Origin: Beroe ovata
Lineage: Eukaryota > Ctenophora > Nuda > Beroida > Beroidae
Assembly: GCA_946803715.1 (NCBI GenBank)
Contig: CAMPET010000177.1
Span: 1-14,540, forward strand
Direction: 5' to 3'
Length of the DNA: 14,540 bases
Below are positions 1-9,187 of this stretch, in pieces. The notes beneath the pieces are model-generated. The model was not told the origin of the DNA and did not search any database. It saw nothing but the letters and a program-made list of their open reading frames with translations. How positions within the stretch are numbered: the first letter of the stretch is position 1; each line of letters opens with the position of its first letter. Position numbers and translations under genes: made by a program.

Positions 1-1266
1 TATCGAACTGTACAAAGACAAACAACCTCGCCTCAAAACCGACCATGCCCAGTTTGTCAACTGGTGTATCCTGCGAATGTACGAGTTTGACATTGTCGAC
101 AACGTGGAGCTGTACGAGATGCTATTCGAGTGTTTCCCGCCCTACATGTACCAGACATCCGGCCTCATCTCCTCCTTCCTCCCCAAACCCAGTGCGGGTT
201 ATAGAACTGCGCGGGATCTGGTCCACATCGGGCAAACCCGCCGGGTAAAACCCACGTACAAACTCTATCGTAATGTTGTGCGGGTATTTGGCGAGAGACA
301 CCAGCTCACCATGTACGTGAGGAGGTGGGCGTGGTTTCACCACGTGTTCAGGAAACACAATCCATACCCGCTCCCAGACGGGACGTATAACTTTGCGGAG
401 TTGGCGGCAAAACACGAGGAAATGGCGGAGTATATCGCCGATAGGACGATGGATCAGCGGTGCACGATACGACCGTTCATGAACACGTTCGGAGAATACG
501 TCGGTCATGCGATCATGTCACGTACGCAGGAAGATTTGGCTCGACTCCAAGTTCCGGATGATAATATGAAGTTGACGGGACCCCATTCTATCTGGGTGGG
601 GAGGGTTCAGAGATGGTATTGGGTGTTGAGGAGAGAAGAGCGAGGGGATGAGTTCGAAGGTTTGTTGTTGAGATCATGTCACATTAGTCTCTTCTTCAGC
701 TGAATTATGTGCAATTCAACCTTCACGCCTGATTTCACTTCGGCGATTTCACTCCTGATCTTCACAGGAGCACCTCTGGGAGTGTTCATGTCTCCGTTCA
801 AGGAAATGTCGAAGGAAGGTGCTCAGATCTGGCTAGAGGATTGTCAGCGGACGTACAAGGGTATAGCCGGGTCTAACGTACTGTTTGATGTACCTGATGA
901 GACGCTATACATCAACCCAGAGGGTAATATTGATATGGACTGTCTCATTCAACAATGTGTACACTGTACATGATGCTCTATGTAAACAACCGTGATTCAC
1001 TGTCAAAATACAATCAAAGTACACTAAAACCGTATACACTATACATTCTAATTGTTTCACTGTCACTGTCATTGTTTACAGAGCACTTCAAGGAACGTGT
1101 AGCTCTTTACTCGGACGGTATTGACGATGTACACATTGTGGATTCGATCCTACCTGAGGTAATGGAGGAGGCAGGCAAAGCACCCTCTGTTAAGAAAGTC
1201 ACAAAGTCTCAAGACATCAAATTGATGAGGGATAGGTCAGCGGAGAAAGATGACGATGAGTGGTGA
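1..1266 (+). CDS. ECSIT: ECSIT, C-terminal part (5' partial, 3 exons)
   Basis: Coding exons are <1-659 (first full codon at base 2), 768-923 and 1082-1266, with stop TGA at 1264-1266. Splice sites are GTTTGT/TTCACAG (phase 1) and GTAATA/TTTACAG (phase 1); the joined frame is open for 332 codons. ECSIT is a mitochondrial factor needed for complex I assembly (MCIA complex) and a TRAF6-binding adaptor in Toll signalling. I recognise the family from the FP..Y/F helical repeats, the block YVRRWAWFHHVFRKHNPYPL (vertebrate members have a similar LWFPRFMNVNPFPVP), GPHSIWVGRVQRWYWVLR, and the last domain starting EGAPLGVFM followed by AQIWLEDCQRTY. The N-terminal targeting region lies left of the window. 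Compared with my memory of vertebrate ECSIT, the stretch between the WVLR block and GAPLGVFM is short, by perhaps 40 residues. The C terminus is acidic. Alternative splice pairs at 958/1084 also stay open, so the second intron boundary is slightly uncertain. Confidence 0.85.
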
Positions 1267-2036
1267 TGACTGATCAAGATGATGTTTCCGAGGTTGTAAT
1301 TTATTATTCACACCGTTTATTGGAGTTCGTTATGGTTGTTTCATTATTTTCCGCCCATATTCTCTCAGACAAATTCCATGCACCTTCTCCGATTTTCTAT
1401 ACTCCATCTATTATACATCTTGATATTTCTACAATTCGCAGATAAGGGGTTAAGTCGGCCCTTAACTTGGGAACTGATTATCGGATTGACATGAAATTTT
1501 GGCTATCCGAGTTTCTAATGGTCTTCTAGCAACGGTAGAAGTTTCAAGTCAATTGGTCTATGCGTTTGGCATCTATCCTCAAATGCTCACTCCAATTGTC
1601 AAGTTTTTCGCAGATAAGGGGTTATGTCGGCACTTTACTTGGTAACCGATTATTGTATTGACATAAAATTTTGGCTATCCGAGTTTCAAATGGTCCTCTA
1701 GCAACGGTCGAAGTTTCTAGTCAATCGGTCTATCCGTTTTGGATCCATCCTCAAATGGCACTCCAAATCCAATATTCAAGATTTCGCACTCTACATTCTA
1801 GAACACCCAGCTACCATTTCTATGCTGATCACTACCATACATCAGTAGGAATGGGCCTGTCCTCAATTTAAGATTAGTTTGCGTCGGGCGCAGTAGATCT
1901 TTTCCATTGCTTAAGCATTTGCTACACGCGCGTATATTTTACTCGATTCGTGGACTTGTATTTAACACACGTCCTACTACATTAGCTAGCCGAAGCTAGG
2001 TTAAGGTTTTTATTAACACCCACTATTCCCCATAGC
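1267..2036. other. ECSIT-VPS53 intergenic region
   Basis: No gene is supported here. The region holds the ECSIT 3' UTR, a two-copy ~172-base tandem repeat (described separately), and the presumed VPS53 promoter. No clear AATAAA follows the ECSIT stop. Upstream of VPS53 there is a palindromic ACGCGCGT at 1925-1932. A pyrimidine-containing stretch ends in TAG at 2033-2035, one base before the VPS53 ATG. Short open frames (for example 1671-1871) lie across the repeat and have no protein-like features. Confidence 0.6.
1435..1782. repeat. Two-copy ~172-base tandem repeat
   Basis: Copy A is 1435-1606 and copy B is 1607-1782. Each starts TTCGCAGATAAGGGGTTA and shares blocks such as TTTTGGCTATCCGAGTTTC, AGCAACGGT and TCTATCCTCAAATG-like sequence; I judge them to be roughly 80-85% alike by eye. 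A TTCGCA at 1783 may be the start of a lost third unit. Copy A contains an inverted repeat near its start, TAAGGG (1443-1448) with CCCTTA (1459-1464). A related fragment lies in an RCE1 intron at 7984-8040, so this is a dispersed family and not only a local duplication. No transposase, terminal inverted repeats or target-site duplication was seen. Confidence 0.85.
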
Positions 2037-5000
2037 ATGGACCAATGTATCAGTCAGTTAGAGAGCGATATTTCACTGGAGTTTGATCCGGAGGTGGAAG
2101 CTGCTATTGCCGAACTTCTTCCTTCTAATGATCCACTCCACTCCAAGGATTTCTCGGTTATAGACTATATCAACACTATATTCCCAACTGAGCAGAGCTT
2201 GTCTAATATTGATGATGTGGTGAGTTGGTGCTGATAAGTGGAGCTGCGCATGACTAAAAATTTCCCAATTTTCGACTTGACAAACCATTTTTACAGACAC
2301 CCTCTCTCTTCTTCTCTAGGTACAACGAATGAACACCAAGATACGCACGTTAGACAATGACATCAGACATCTGATAAAGGAGCAAACAGTGGCTGCCGAC
2401 GAGGGGAGAGAAGCGTTGGAAAGCGCTAAACAGAGCATCGCTACTCTGTTCAGTAAAATAACCGAGATACGAGATAAAGCTGAACAGAGCGAATCAACGG
2501 TCAAGGAGATAACTAGTGATATCAAACAACTGGACCATGCTAAACGCAACCTAACCACATCCATCACTACGCTAAACCACCTGCATATGTTAGTAGGTGG
2601 CGTGGATAGCTTAGCCACCTTGACTAAACACAGGCGATATGATGAAGCGGCGCCGCTTCTCCAAGGTGTTATGTATGTGATGAGCCACTTTGCCCCGTAT
2701 CACGAGATTCCACAGATCAAAGACCTCTCGGACAAACTTGACAAGCTTCTCAAAGATCTCGCCGCGCAGATAAGAGGAGATTTTGAGGAAGCTCACTCAC
2801 TTTACGATTGCAAGTTGAATTGTCAGCCGTCCCTTGCTGACGCTTGTCTGGTTGTCGACGCTCTACAACCTCGAGTGAAGGAAGACATTGTGAATTGGTT
2901 CGTGGACAGACAGCTGTCAGAGTATAAATCTTTGTTCCGTGACTATGATGATGTATCGTGGCTGGACAAGTGTGATCGCCGGTACGCCTGGTTGAAGCGG
3001 TGTTTTCTCGAGTATGAGGAGGATTGCGCGAGAATATTCCCCGGTCATTGGGATATGCCGCGCAAAATCGCCACCGATTTTTGTAAAGTAACACGAAAAA
3101 TGCTGGAGAAGCAGATGAAGAACAGGTTGACAGAACTAGATGTGAAGTTGCTGTTATTTGCTGTCCAGAAAACACAGGCGTTCGAGAAGCTTCTCATGGA
3201 AAGATTTGATTCCGAAGACGAAGCTGGGAAAGCTGGGGAGGAGAAGGGAGTTGAGAAGGAAGGAGCGAAAGAAGGGGAAACCTGCACATTCTACAACGCA
3301 ATTTCCAGCTGTTTCGAACAGTACCTCAACGTGTATATAGAGTCACAGGACGTGAATCTGACGGATCTGATTGACAAGTTTGTGGTGGAGTTGAGAGAGG
3401 GGGGTGTGCCGGTGTATCAGGTGGGCGACCCCGCCCCTCTTCTCCCCTCCTGCTCCGACCTGTTTGTCTTCTACAAGAAGTGTCTTGTGCAGTGCTCCCA
3501 ACTGTCGCAGGTAATTGATTTGTAAGTGAGACACGGCTTCTTTAATAGTCGTGCATTTTCATTCAAATAGTGAGATACATCTTTGTTTTTCGCTTAAATT
3601 GAAAGCGATCGTCATGAAACAACACTGTAGACACTCCTAAACTTTGGTCCCAAACTTTGCAGATGTCATTTTAAAACATGAACAAAAAATTCAGTTTGAT
3701 TGATCAAAATTTCTTGACAGTTAGTATAAGATAATATGGGCAATTATCGCTTGAAGCCACAAAAGTAAAGAAATATAGTGCATCCATATTAGCAGTCCTT
3801 GACAGACTGCAGTCAACAGTACCTCAGTAGTTCTGTAGTGCCATGCTCTCTAAACACACGCACATATTGGAATTCAAACAGACGTTATAGTTGTTAGCCA
3901 TATCCTGAATCCTGGCATTATTGTAGGTTTACGTTGTCCGATTGATAGCCTTATTATCAAGGAAGGGTCCCAAATATTCCGTCAGACACGTGACCCTTAC
4001 TCCGATCAACTCTCCATATATACATACCAGTCGTTACCATGGTTGCCCGTCGTTACCATTGGTTACCATCTTATTGATGGTATAGGTCAGTGCGTGTTGC
4101 ATGTCTACTTGAATATGATCTATTTGAGTATCGTGTTCTCGATACGAGTGATTGTCGTGATTCTGTCCTCATATGATCTGATCTCCCCGGTAGCTCAGAG
4201 ATCCCGGAAACCGCTAGATAGAACACGCTGCACTTCCTCTGAATAAAATCCATGAAACTAGCACTTGTGAAGTAGTAGATAACGGGATTAGCCACGATAG
4301 TGATGAAACTGAAACTTGCCGAGACGATATAGAGTCTAAAGTAGGAAGCGGATCCGTTGCTATGGGATAAAACCCGCCAAATCACAAACACAATGAATGG
4401 GAGGAATGCGATGAGGTTGATGAGAGCTACTCCGATGTTGATGGCGATACCCTGCCGTTGTAGTCCTCGGGCAGTCTTTTGAGCGTAGTAGATGAGTCCG
4501 ATGGTGGTGAGGAGGAGGAAAAGTTCTGGTATTGCGACAATGAATACCGCAATGAGCATGTCAACGAGGAATGTTGCTTCACTACCGATGTACAGACACA
4601 TGAAGTCATTCTTCCACGTTTCGTAGTTCACTTCATTGTGAGCAATTTTTGTGGCAATCATTCGGGCCACGTATGGGAGATAGGAGATTGCTGCAAGGCA
4701 GAAACCAGCTTTTCGGGATCTCGCTATAGCTCTCAACGGGTAAAGCAGACAGTACAACTTGCTCATGTTCAGTGCACACGACATGAACACAGACGCGCAC
4801 GGCAACCAGAAGTTTAGATGAGCAACCATGACGCAAATCACGTGTCCTATTGGATTGTTGTCATAGAAATCGTTGAGAGCCAGCTGATCGTCACGTGTAA
4901 GATCCACAAGGAACGGTATCAGGACCAGTAGAACACGTGCAACGTCTGCCAGTGCTATGTTCTCCAGTAGGGTAACGGATGCCTTGTCGAATTTGATGGC

Positions 5001-6899
5001 ATGATACTTCAGTGATGCGATAAGCACGACCAAGTTTGTGATGAGGGCAAAGACTATGGTGAAAACTGCCCAAACAAGGAGGATGTACTTGCCGTAGAGA
5101 GGGAAATGGTAGTCGGTACCGATCATGTGTAATCGAAAAGGGAGAGAGTGGGAGAGAAAGAGTTACTGACAGCACAAAAGAGAAGATGGAAACGTGTAGT
5201 AAAGAGTGTGTTAACTATTTCGTGGAAATGGAAGTGACAGAGAGAATACCCACGCGCGTGCGATTGGTTTTGGTAATTTCCGTACTCCATAACTACTACT
5301 CAACTTAAAATTATGGAATTGGTATCATAGGGGAAGGATGACAAATGTTTCATATCTCGCGGCAACTTTTCTTAATGTTTTGTATTCTGGGTATTTATTG
5401 GAAAATTGTTAGAGTACCTAGGTATAACCTCTCAATGATCACCAGTCACCATTTCCCTCAATTTCACTACCTCCATTAGCTCATTGCCTCATGACGTCTC
5501 CCATTCCCCACAGGGACAAGCACTCGTTGACTTGACGGAAGTGTTTAGGAAGCACCTGGCTAACTATCACAACACCCTCCTCATCCCTAGTCTCCCTAAC
5601 AAGTCGTCAGGTAACCATAACAACCACATAGAAGAATTATGAGATGCAAGAATGCCAATCTTACCCAATTTTTGCCGCTGAGATCGAATCTGAGGCCATT
5701 TTCAAGGTGAATCAATAGGATATTTGGGAAAAATCTAATTAGTCTCCTGTCAGCCTCCCCATGGCAACCTCCCCATGTCCGATGACAACCATGACAAATA
5801 CACAGGGATTTCTGCGTTGCTGAAGGATCGAGAAAACAACCGTGTATCAATGCCAGAGACCGTGATGACGTGTATAATCCTGTGTACTGCAGAATACTGT
5901 TTGGAAACCACACAACAGCTCGAGACTAAGATACAGGAAAAAACACAAGAGCCGTACAGGGAAAAGGTATGATTGGAGAATTATGATTGGACAATTATGA
6001 TTGGAGAATTATGATGGGATAAGAGTCACCCCACTCCCTCCCCCTCCCGCTTAATTCAGTTATCTCTCACACACTCCCGCCAAATTCAGGTGTCACACTC
6101 TCTCACCCAATCAGATTAATCCTTTTCGCTCGCAGGTGTCACTCCTGCGAATTTACCCACTCTCTCTCTCCTGCAGGTGTCACTGACCGGTGAAATGGAG
6201 CTCTTCTCTAACACCATATCCCAATGTCTCCAAGACCTCGTCTCGCAGCTGGACCACCTCTGTGAACCTGCTCTCAGTGCCATGCTCAAGGTAAACTGGT
6301 CCACGCTGGACTCCGTGGGTGACCAGAGCGCGTACACTTCCTCCATCACGTCCCATGTCTCCTCCACCGTGCCCCTGGTCCGAGACCTCCTCGCCACATC
6401 CCGGAAATACTTCACTAACTACTGTCTCAAGTTTGTGAACGGGTTCATCCCGCGGTATGTGAACCAGATTTACAAGTGTAAACCCGTGAGTACAGTGGGA
6501 GCGGAGCAACTTCTCCTCGACACCCACTCCCTAAAAACTGTCCTCCTCCAGCTCCCCTCGATAGGGAGTGCTGTGGCGCGCAAACCAACGCCCAGCTTCA
6601 CGAAGAGTGTAAGTCAGGGCATGGTAAAAGCGGAGATGGTACTGAAACTGGTAATGGCTCCCTCAGAATCTCAACATGCGTTTGTCGATAGTTATATCAA
6701 TCTCCTCGCGGATAGCGATATCTCTGATTTCCAGAAAGTTCTGGAAATGAAGGGATTCAGGAGGGCTGAGCAAATGGAGATGATTGAGTTGTTCAAGAAG
6801 GCGGCTAATATCACGGATGCCGAACAGGCTGTCAGTGCGCTGGAGCAGGACTCTAGTAGGATAAAGAAATTGGAAAAACTGATCAAGAAACAGTTTTGA
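2037..6899 (+). CDS. VPS53: VPS53, GARP/EARP complex subunit (complete, 5 exons)
   Basis: Exons are 2037-2219, 2320-3510, 5514-5610, 5806-5966 and 6177-6899 (stop 6897-6899); all introns are GT-AG and the joined frame encodes 784 aa, close to the ~830 aa of vertebrate VPS53. VPS53 is the core subunit of the GARP tether (endosome to trans-Golgi) and of EARP (endosomal recycling). Diagnostic blocks include YINTIFPTEQSLSNIDDVV near residues 45-62, the coiled-coil block with IKQLDHAKRNLTTSITTLNH and LHMLVGGVDSL around residues 130-160, WLDKCDRRYAWLKR, VYIESQDVNLTDLID, LCTAEYCLETTQQLE and GAEQLLLDTHSLK, ending RIKKLEKLIKKQF. The N-terminal Vps53_N domain is the coiled-coil half and the C-terminal helical-rod half follows. 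The start is the first ATG before the conserved N-terminal segment. Intron 2 (3511-5513) is 2003 bases, ten-fold longer than the others, and holds an antisense GPCR gene. Confidence 0.97.
3511..4070. other. Left part of VPS53 intron 2 (3' flank of nested GPCR)
   Basis: This is AT-rich intronic sequence with no supported coding exon on either strand. It would contain the 3' UTR of the minus-strand GPCR, but I see no AATAAA on the minus strand (TTTATT on plus) close to its stop. Just beside the GPCR stop, 4031-4070 has a small cluster of repeats: GTCGTTACCAT occurs twice and GGTTACCAT once. Confidence 0.6.
4071..5126 (-). CDS. Class A (rhodopsin-like) GPCR, intronless, nested in VPS53 intron 2
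   Basis: One uninterrupted frame encodes 351 aa, ATG at 5126-5124 and TAA at 4073-4071. Seven hydrophobic segments are visible at about residues 13-38, 50-75, 95-128, 139-162, 183-213, 228-253 and 264-290. Class A landmarks are N31 in TM1 (ITNLVV), D61 in TM2 (NIALAD), C98 at the top of TM3 with a partner C177 in the second extracellular loop, P200 in TM5, P243 in TM6 and NPVIYYF (NPxxY, residues 280-284) in TM7. The DRY motif is replaced by SKL (122-124, placed by the conserved YPLR that follows), TM4 lacks the usual Trp, and the TM6 CWxP position reads AFLP. The N terminus is only about 12 residues. NGS at 257-259 is a possible glycosylation site, and the tail (315-351) is rich in Ser, Arg and Tyr. 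The ligand cannot be named. The gene lies opposite to its host VPS53, so it needs its own promoter. Confidence 0.93.
   Translation of the reverse strand: MIGTDYHFPLYGKYILLVWAVFTIVFALITNLVVLIASLKYHAIKFDKASVTLLENIALADVARVLLVLIPFLVDLTRDDQLALNDFYDNNPIGHVICVMVAHLNFWLPCASVFMSCALNMSKLYCLLYPLRAIARSRKAGFCLAAISYLPYVARMIATKIAHNEVNYETWKNDFMCLYIGSEATFLVDMLIAVFIVAIPELFLLLTTIGLIYYAQKTARGLQRQGIAINIGVALINLIAFLPFIVFVIWRVLSHSNGSASYFRLYIVSASFSFITIVANPVIYYFTSASFMDFIQRKCSVFYLAVSGISELPGRSDHMRTESRQSLVSRTRYSNRSYSSRHATRTDLYHQ
5127..5513. promoter_or_regulatory. Candidate promoter region of nested GPCR, right part of VPS53 intron 2
   Basis: This intronic stretch lies directly upstream of the minus-strand GPCR start. 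On the minus strand it has a CCAAT box (plus-strand ATTGG at about 5263-5267, ~140 bases upstream of the ATG) beside a palindromic ACGCGCGT (5252-5259), the same 8-mer found upstream of VPS53. No convincing TATA box was seen. The right end supplies the branch point and acceptor (CCCCACAG, 5506-5513) of VPS53 exon 3. The promoter role is inferred from position and these short motifs only. Confidence 0.35.
5968..6019 (+). repeat. 14-base minisatellite at the VPS53 intron 4 donor
   Basis: The unit TATGATTGGAGAAT occurs three times with one G-to-C change in the middle copy (5968-5981, 5982-5995, 5996-6009), then a partial copy. The first unit overlaps the 5' splice site GTATGA of VPS53 intron 4 (donor GT at 5967-5968). 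Only the first copy has the G needed for a donor; the later copies read ATTATGA. Confidence 0.9.
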
Positions 6900-7122
6900 A
6901 AGGAAGGGTGCGTGGGTGGAAATGTGAATATATTTGCTTAGAGCTGGACTCTGGACTCTGCTTTTGCTTTCTTTTGTGTTTGAAATAATTATGCTGCGTA
7001 TAAATATGATGATGATGATTCGATGCATTAATTCACTGCGAATGTGCCATTTATTTAGGTTTTAAAGTGAAGATAACATATTTTACGAGTTGAGTGATCT
7101 ATTATACTATCCGGGCATATTA

Positions 7123-8791
7123 ATGCCCACATCACGAATAGCCATGCTCCTCAATCTAGATGTTGAGTTTGTGCCGGCAATTTGTTCGGCACTCGGTATC
7201 GCCCTGGTGTTCGTTATGAGTATGTACATCTGGCCGCAGACCTTCGACAGGAACCATCCCACGTGTGTCAAGCAGAGGTAAACATTCTCGTCCTGTTTTC
7301 CTCCCATTCTTTCAGTAAAAACATGTGATGGCCCCCTGAATCCTGATCCCCTACCTATTACTCAAATTTCCCTCAATCACAATATCACATCGTAACAATG
7401 ATTCCTCACTCTTCATCCTCAAGACTCCCGTATCAAGTCCCAGTGATTCCTCAATCCTCACTCTCAATCCTCACCCCTCTCTCCCCAGGATGTTCAGTGC
7501 GGTTCTGGTCACACTCCTCTCCCCTCTTCTCCTCCCTCTACTGGGCTCCCCCTCTCCTTACCCTGATCACCACGTCCTATCCTGGATTGGGGTCCGGGAC
7601 CCACTCTCGGCCCTCCTCCCACTCTCCCTCACTCTCATACTCTTCCTGGGTGAGTGAGTGACACTTATAGACACTTACTAAATGTTTCCTCTCACAGAAG
7701 AGGAAAGTTTGTAATCCTGTTTGACTTCTAAATCTTATAATACTGAGCAGAAACCACCATGCAGCAAACCACACCCCCTATTTTTAGGTCCTCTATTCCA
7801 GCACTACAGTATGGGAGAGGGTATTCTCTCTGACTACGACTCCTACAGCGATATTCTCCTGCTCAGGAACCTTGTCATAGCGCCAGTTACTGAGGAAATA
7901 GGTATTAGAGAAAACAGCAGCATTTCCTGCTGGAATGTTCACTCCCCAAATGAACCAACTTCCGCTTTGGCATTATCTTTCGATTCGGGCGGATAAGGGG
8001 TCATAACAGCCCTTACTTTGGTAGCGGTGGATAATCGGGTACTAAGCCACAGTCCACACACACTCCCTGATTAAAGGTGTTTTATTAGTAACGTGAATTT
8101 CCTCGCTAGTTTTCAGGGGTTGTCTGAGTGCGGTTCTGTTCCACTCTCTAGGCTGGCAGGGGACTATCTTCTTCCAGCCCATGTTTTTTGGAGTGGCACA
8201 CCTTCATCACGGGGTAATTGTGCTCGATGCTCGAGGGGGGGGCGGGTGAAGGGATCAACTTATCTCAGATCATACTATATAAAGCCATCATTGGCTACGA
8301 CAAAAGTCCTTGAACACATGCTATTTCAGTTTCAGCGTCTGATGAAAGGTGAACCACTTGCTAATATCCTGGCCACCATCCTCCTCCAGACTGCATTCAC
8401 CTCGCTATTCGGGGCTTACTCCACTCTGGTCTTCCTTACCACGGGATCGGTGAGTGGAACTCCACAAATCATTCTTCAACGCTTGGTTTTTGTGAATGAC
8501 ATCATTTCGTCATCACCTTCGCGTCACAACTCACGCGTTGCCGCTAACGCATTTTCTCACCCCCCCCCTCCACAAGAAGATTTAACCCACTCATTCTAGG
8601 TTTTCGGTCCGATTGTGTGCCACGCGTTCTGTAACTACATGGGATTTCCAAGTTTTGATACGATATCCGACTCACCCCGCCCCTGGGTAACCAGTATCCT
8701 GTATTGTGTGGGACTGGGATCGTTTATCTGGTTATGCCCCAGTGTCTTGAACTGTGACAGGTATCGTGACAGTCTGTATTGTAATTTGTGA
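7123..8791 (+). CDS. RCE1: CAAX prenyl protease 2 (RCE1), 6 exons
   Basis: Exons are 7123-7277, 7489-7649, 7788-7901, 8110-8213, 8330-8449 and 8600-8791 (stop 8789-8791), ~281 aa. RCE1 is the ER-membrane endopeptidase that removes the -AAX tripeptide from farnesylated or geranylgeranylated proteins such as Ras, before ICMT methylation. It belongs to the CPBP/ABI glutamic protease family. All catalytic elements are present: TEEIVFR with E141, E142 and R146, FFGVAHLHH with H174, and VCHAFCNYMGFP with H226 and N230. Multiple hydrophobic helices are visible, including an N-terminal one (about residues 15-35). The start at 7123 is the first in-frame ATG; 7144 is an alternative that shortens the N terminus by 7 residues. 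The boundary between exons 4 and 5 is uncertain: the canonical GTAATT donor at 8214 joins in frame to the acceptor before 8330, but sequence just upstream (8307-8329) also resembles the family. An intron-3 fragment of the dispersed repeat lies at 7984-8040. Confidence 0.94.
7984..8040 (+). repeat. Partial copy of the 172-base dispersed repeat in RCE1 intron 3
   Basis: This fragment aligns with the first ~55 bases of the tandem repeat at 1435 and 1607, sharing GATAAGGGGT, CCCTTA, an ACTTTGGTA/ACTTGGTAA-like block and ATAATCGG/ATTATCGG. It keeps the inverted repeat TAAGGG (7994-7999) / CCCTTA (8010-8015) with a 10-base loop, as in copy A. After about 8040 the similarity stops. It lies wholly within an intron, between donor 7902 and acceptor 8109. 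Confidence 0.7.
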
Positions 8792-9187
8792 CAACCAAGA
8801 CTAGATTATATTTTGACAGTTATTCGTGAAAGTTGATTATGATCTGACGGCAGGATAGTTTATGAAAATATAAGACTTGTATTATATTGCCTGTGATTTG
8901 TATCTAGATGCATAGATATTTGATATATGACCGTTGATTTTTACACATGATTATTATGCTAATTTCCCTCATTAACCTCAGATTTCCTTCCCTTGACGTT
9001 ATGATACAGTTATTGTTTAGATAATGACCTAAGTCCTTTCACCTTGAAGCCAAACTTTATTTTACAGTTGACAGTTTCAAATATTTCTCAGTCTGTTTGC
9101 TAGCCCGACGTTTTCATTTCTCAACGTTTTGATTTCTCTTTGGAAATTATTTTGGTTTTGTCAATAACCTAATCTTCACCGCTTAGC
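8792..9187. other. RCE1-MSL3 intergenic region
   Basis: An AT-rich spacer of 396 bases holds the RCE1 3' end and the MSL3-like 5' region. There is no clear AATAAA. No ORF of note was seen. The last bases before the MSL3 start, after a pyrimidine-containing stretch, read CGCTTAG then C then ATG, which resembles a 3' splice site (see findings). Confidence 0.55.

Noticed and set aside
1671-1871. 66-codon plus-strand frame
   Set aside because: It lies across the tandem repeat and its flank; the other repeat copy does not keep the same frame, and the peptide has no domain features.
2316-3287. Several minus-strand frames opposite VPS53 exon 2
   Set aside because: Shadows of a highly conserved coding exon; codon-position constraint explains the lack of stops.
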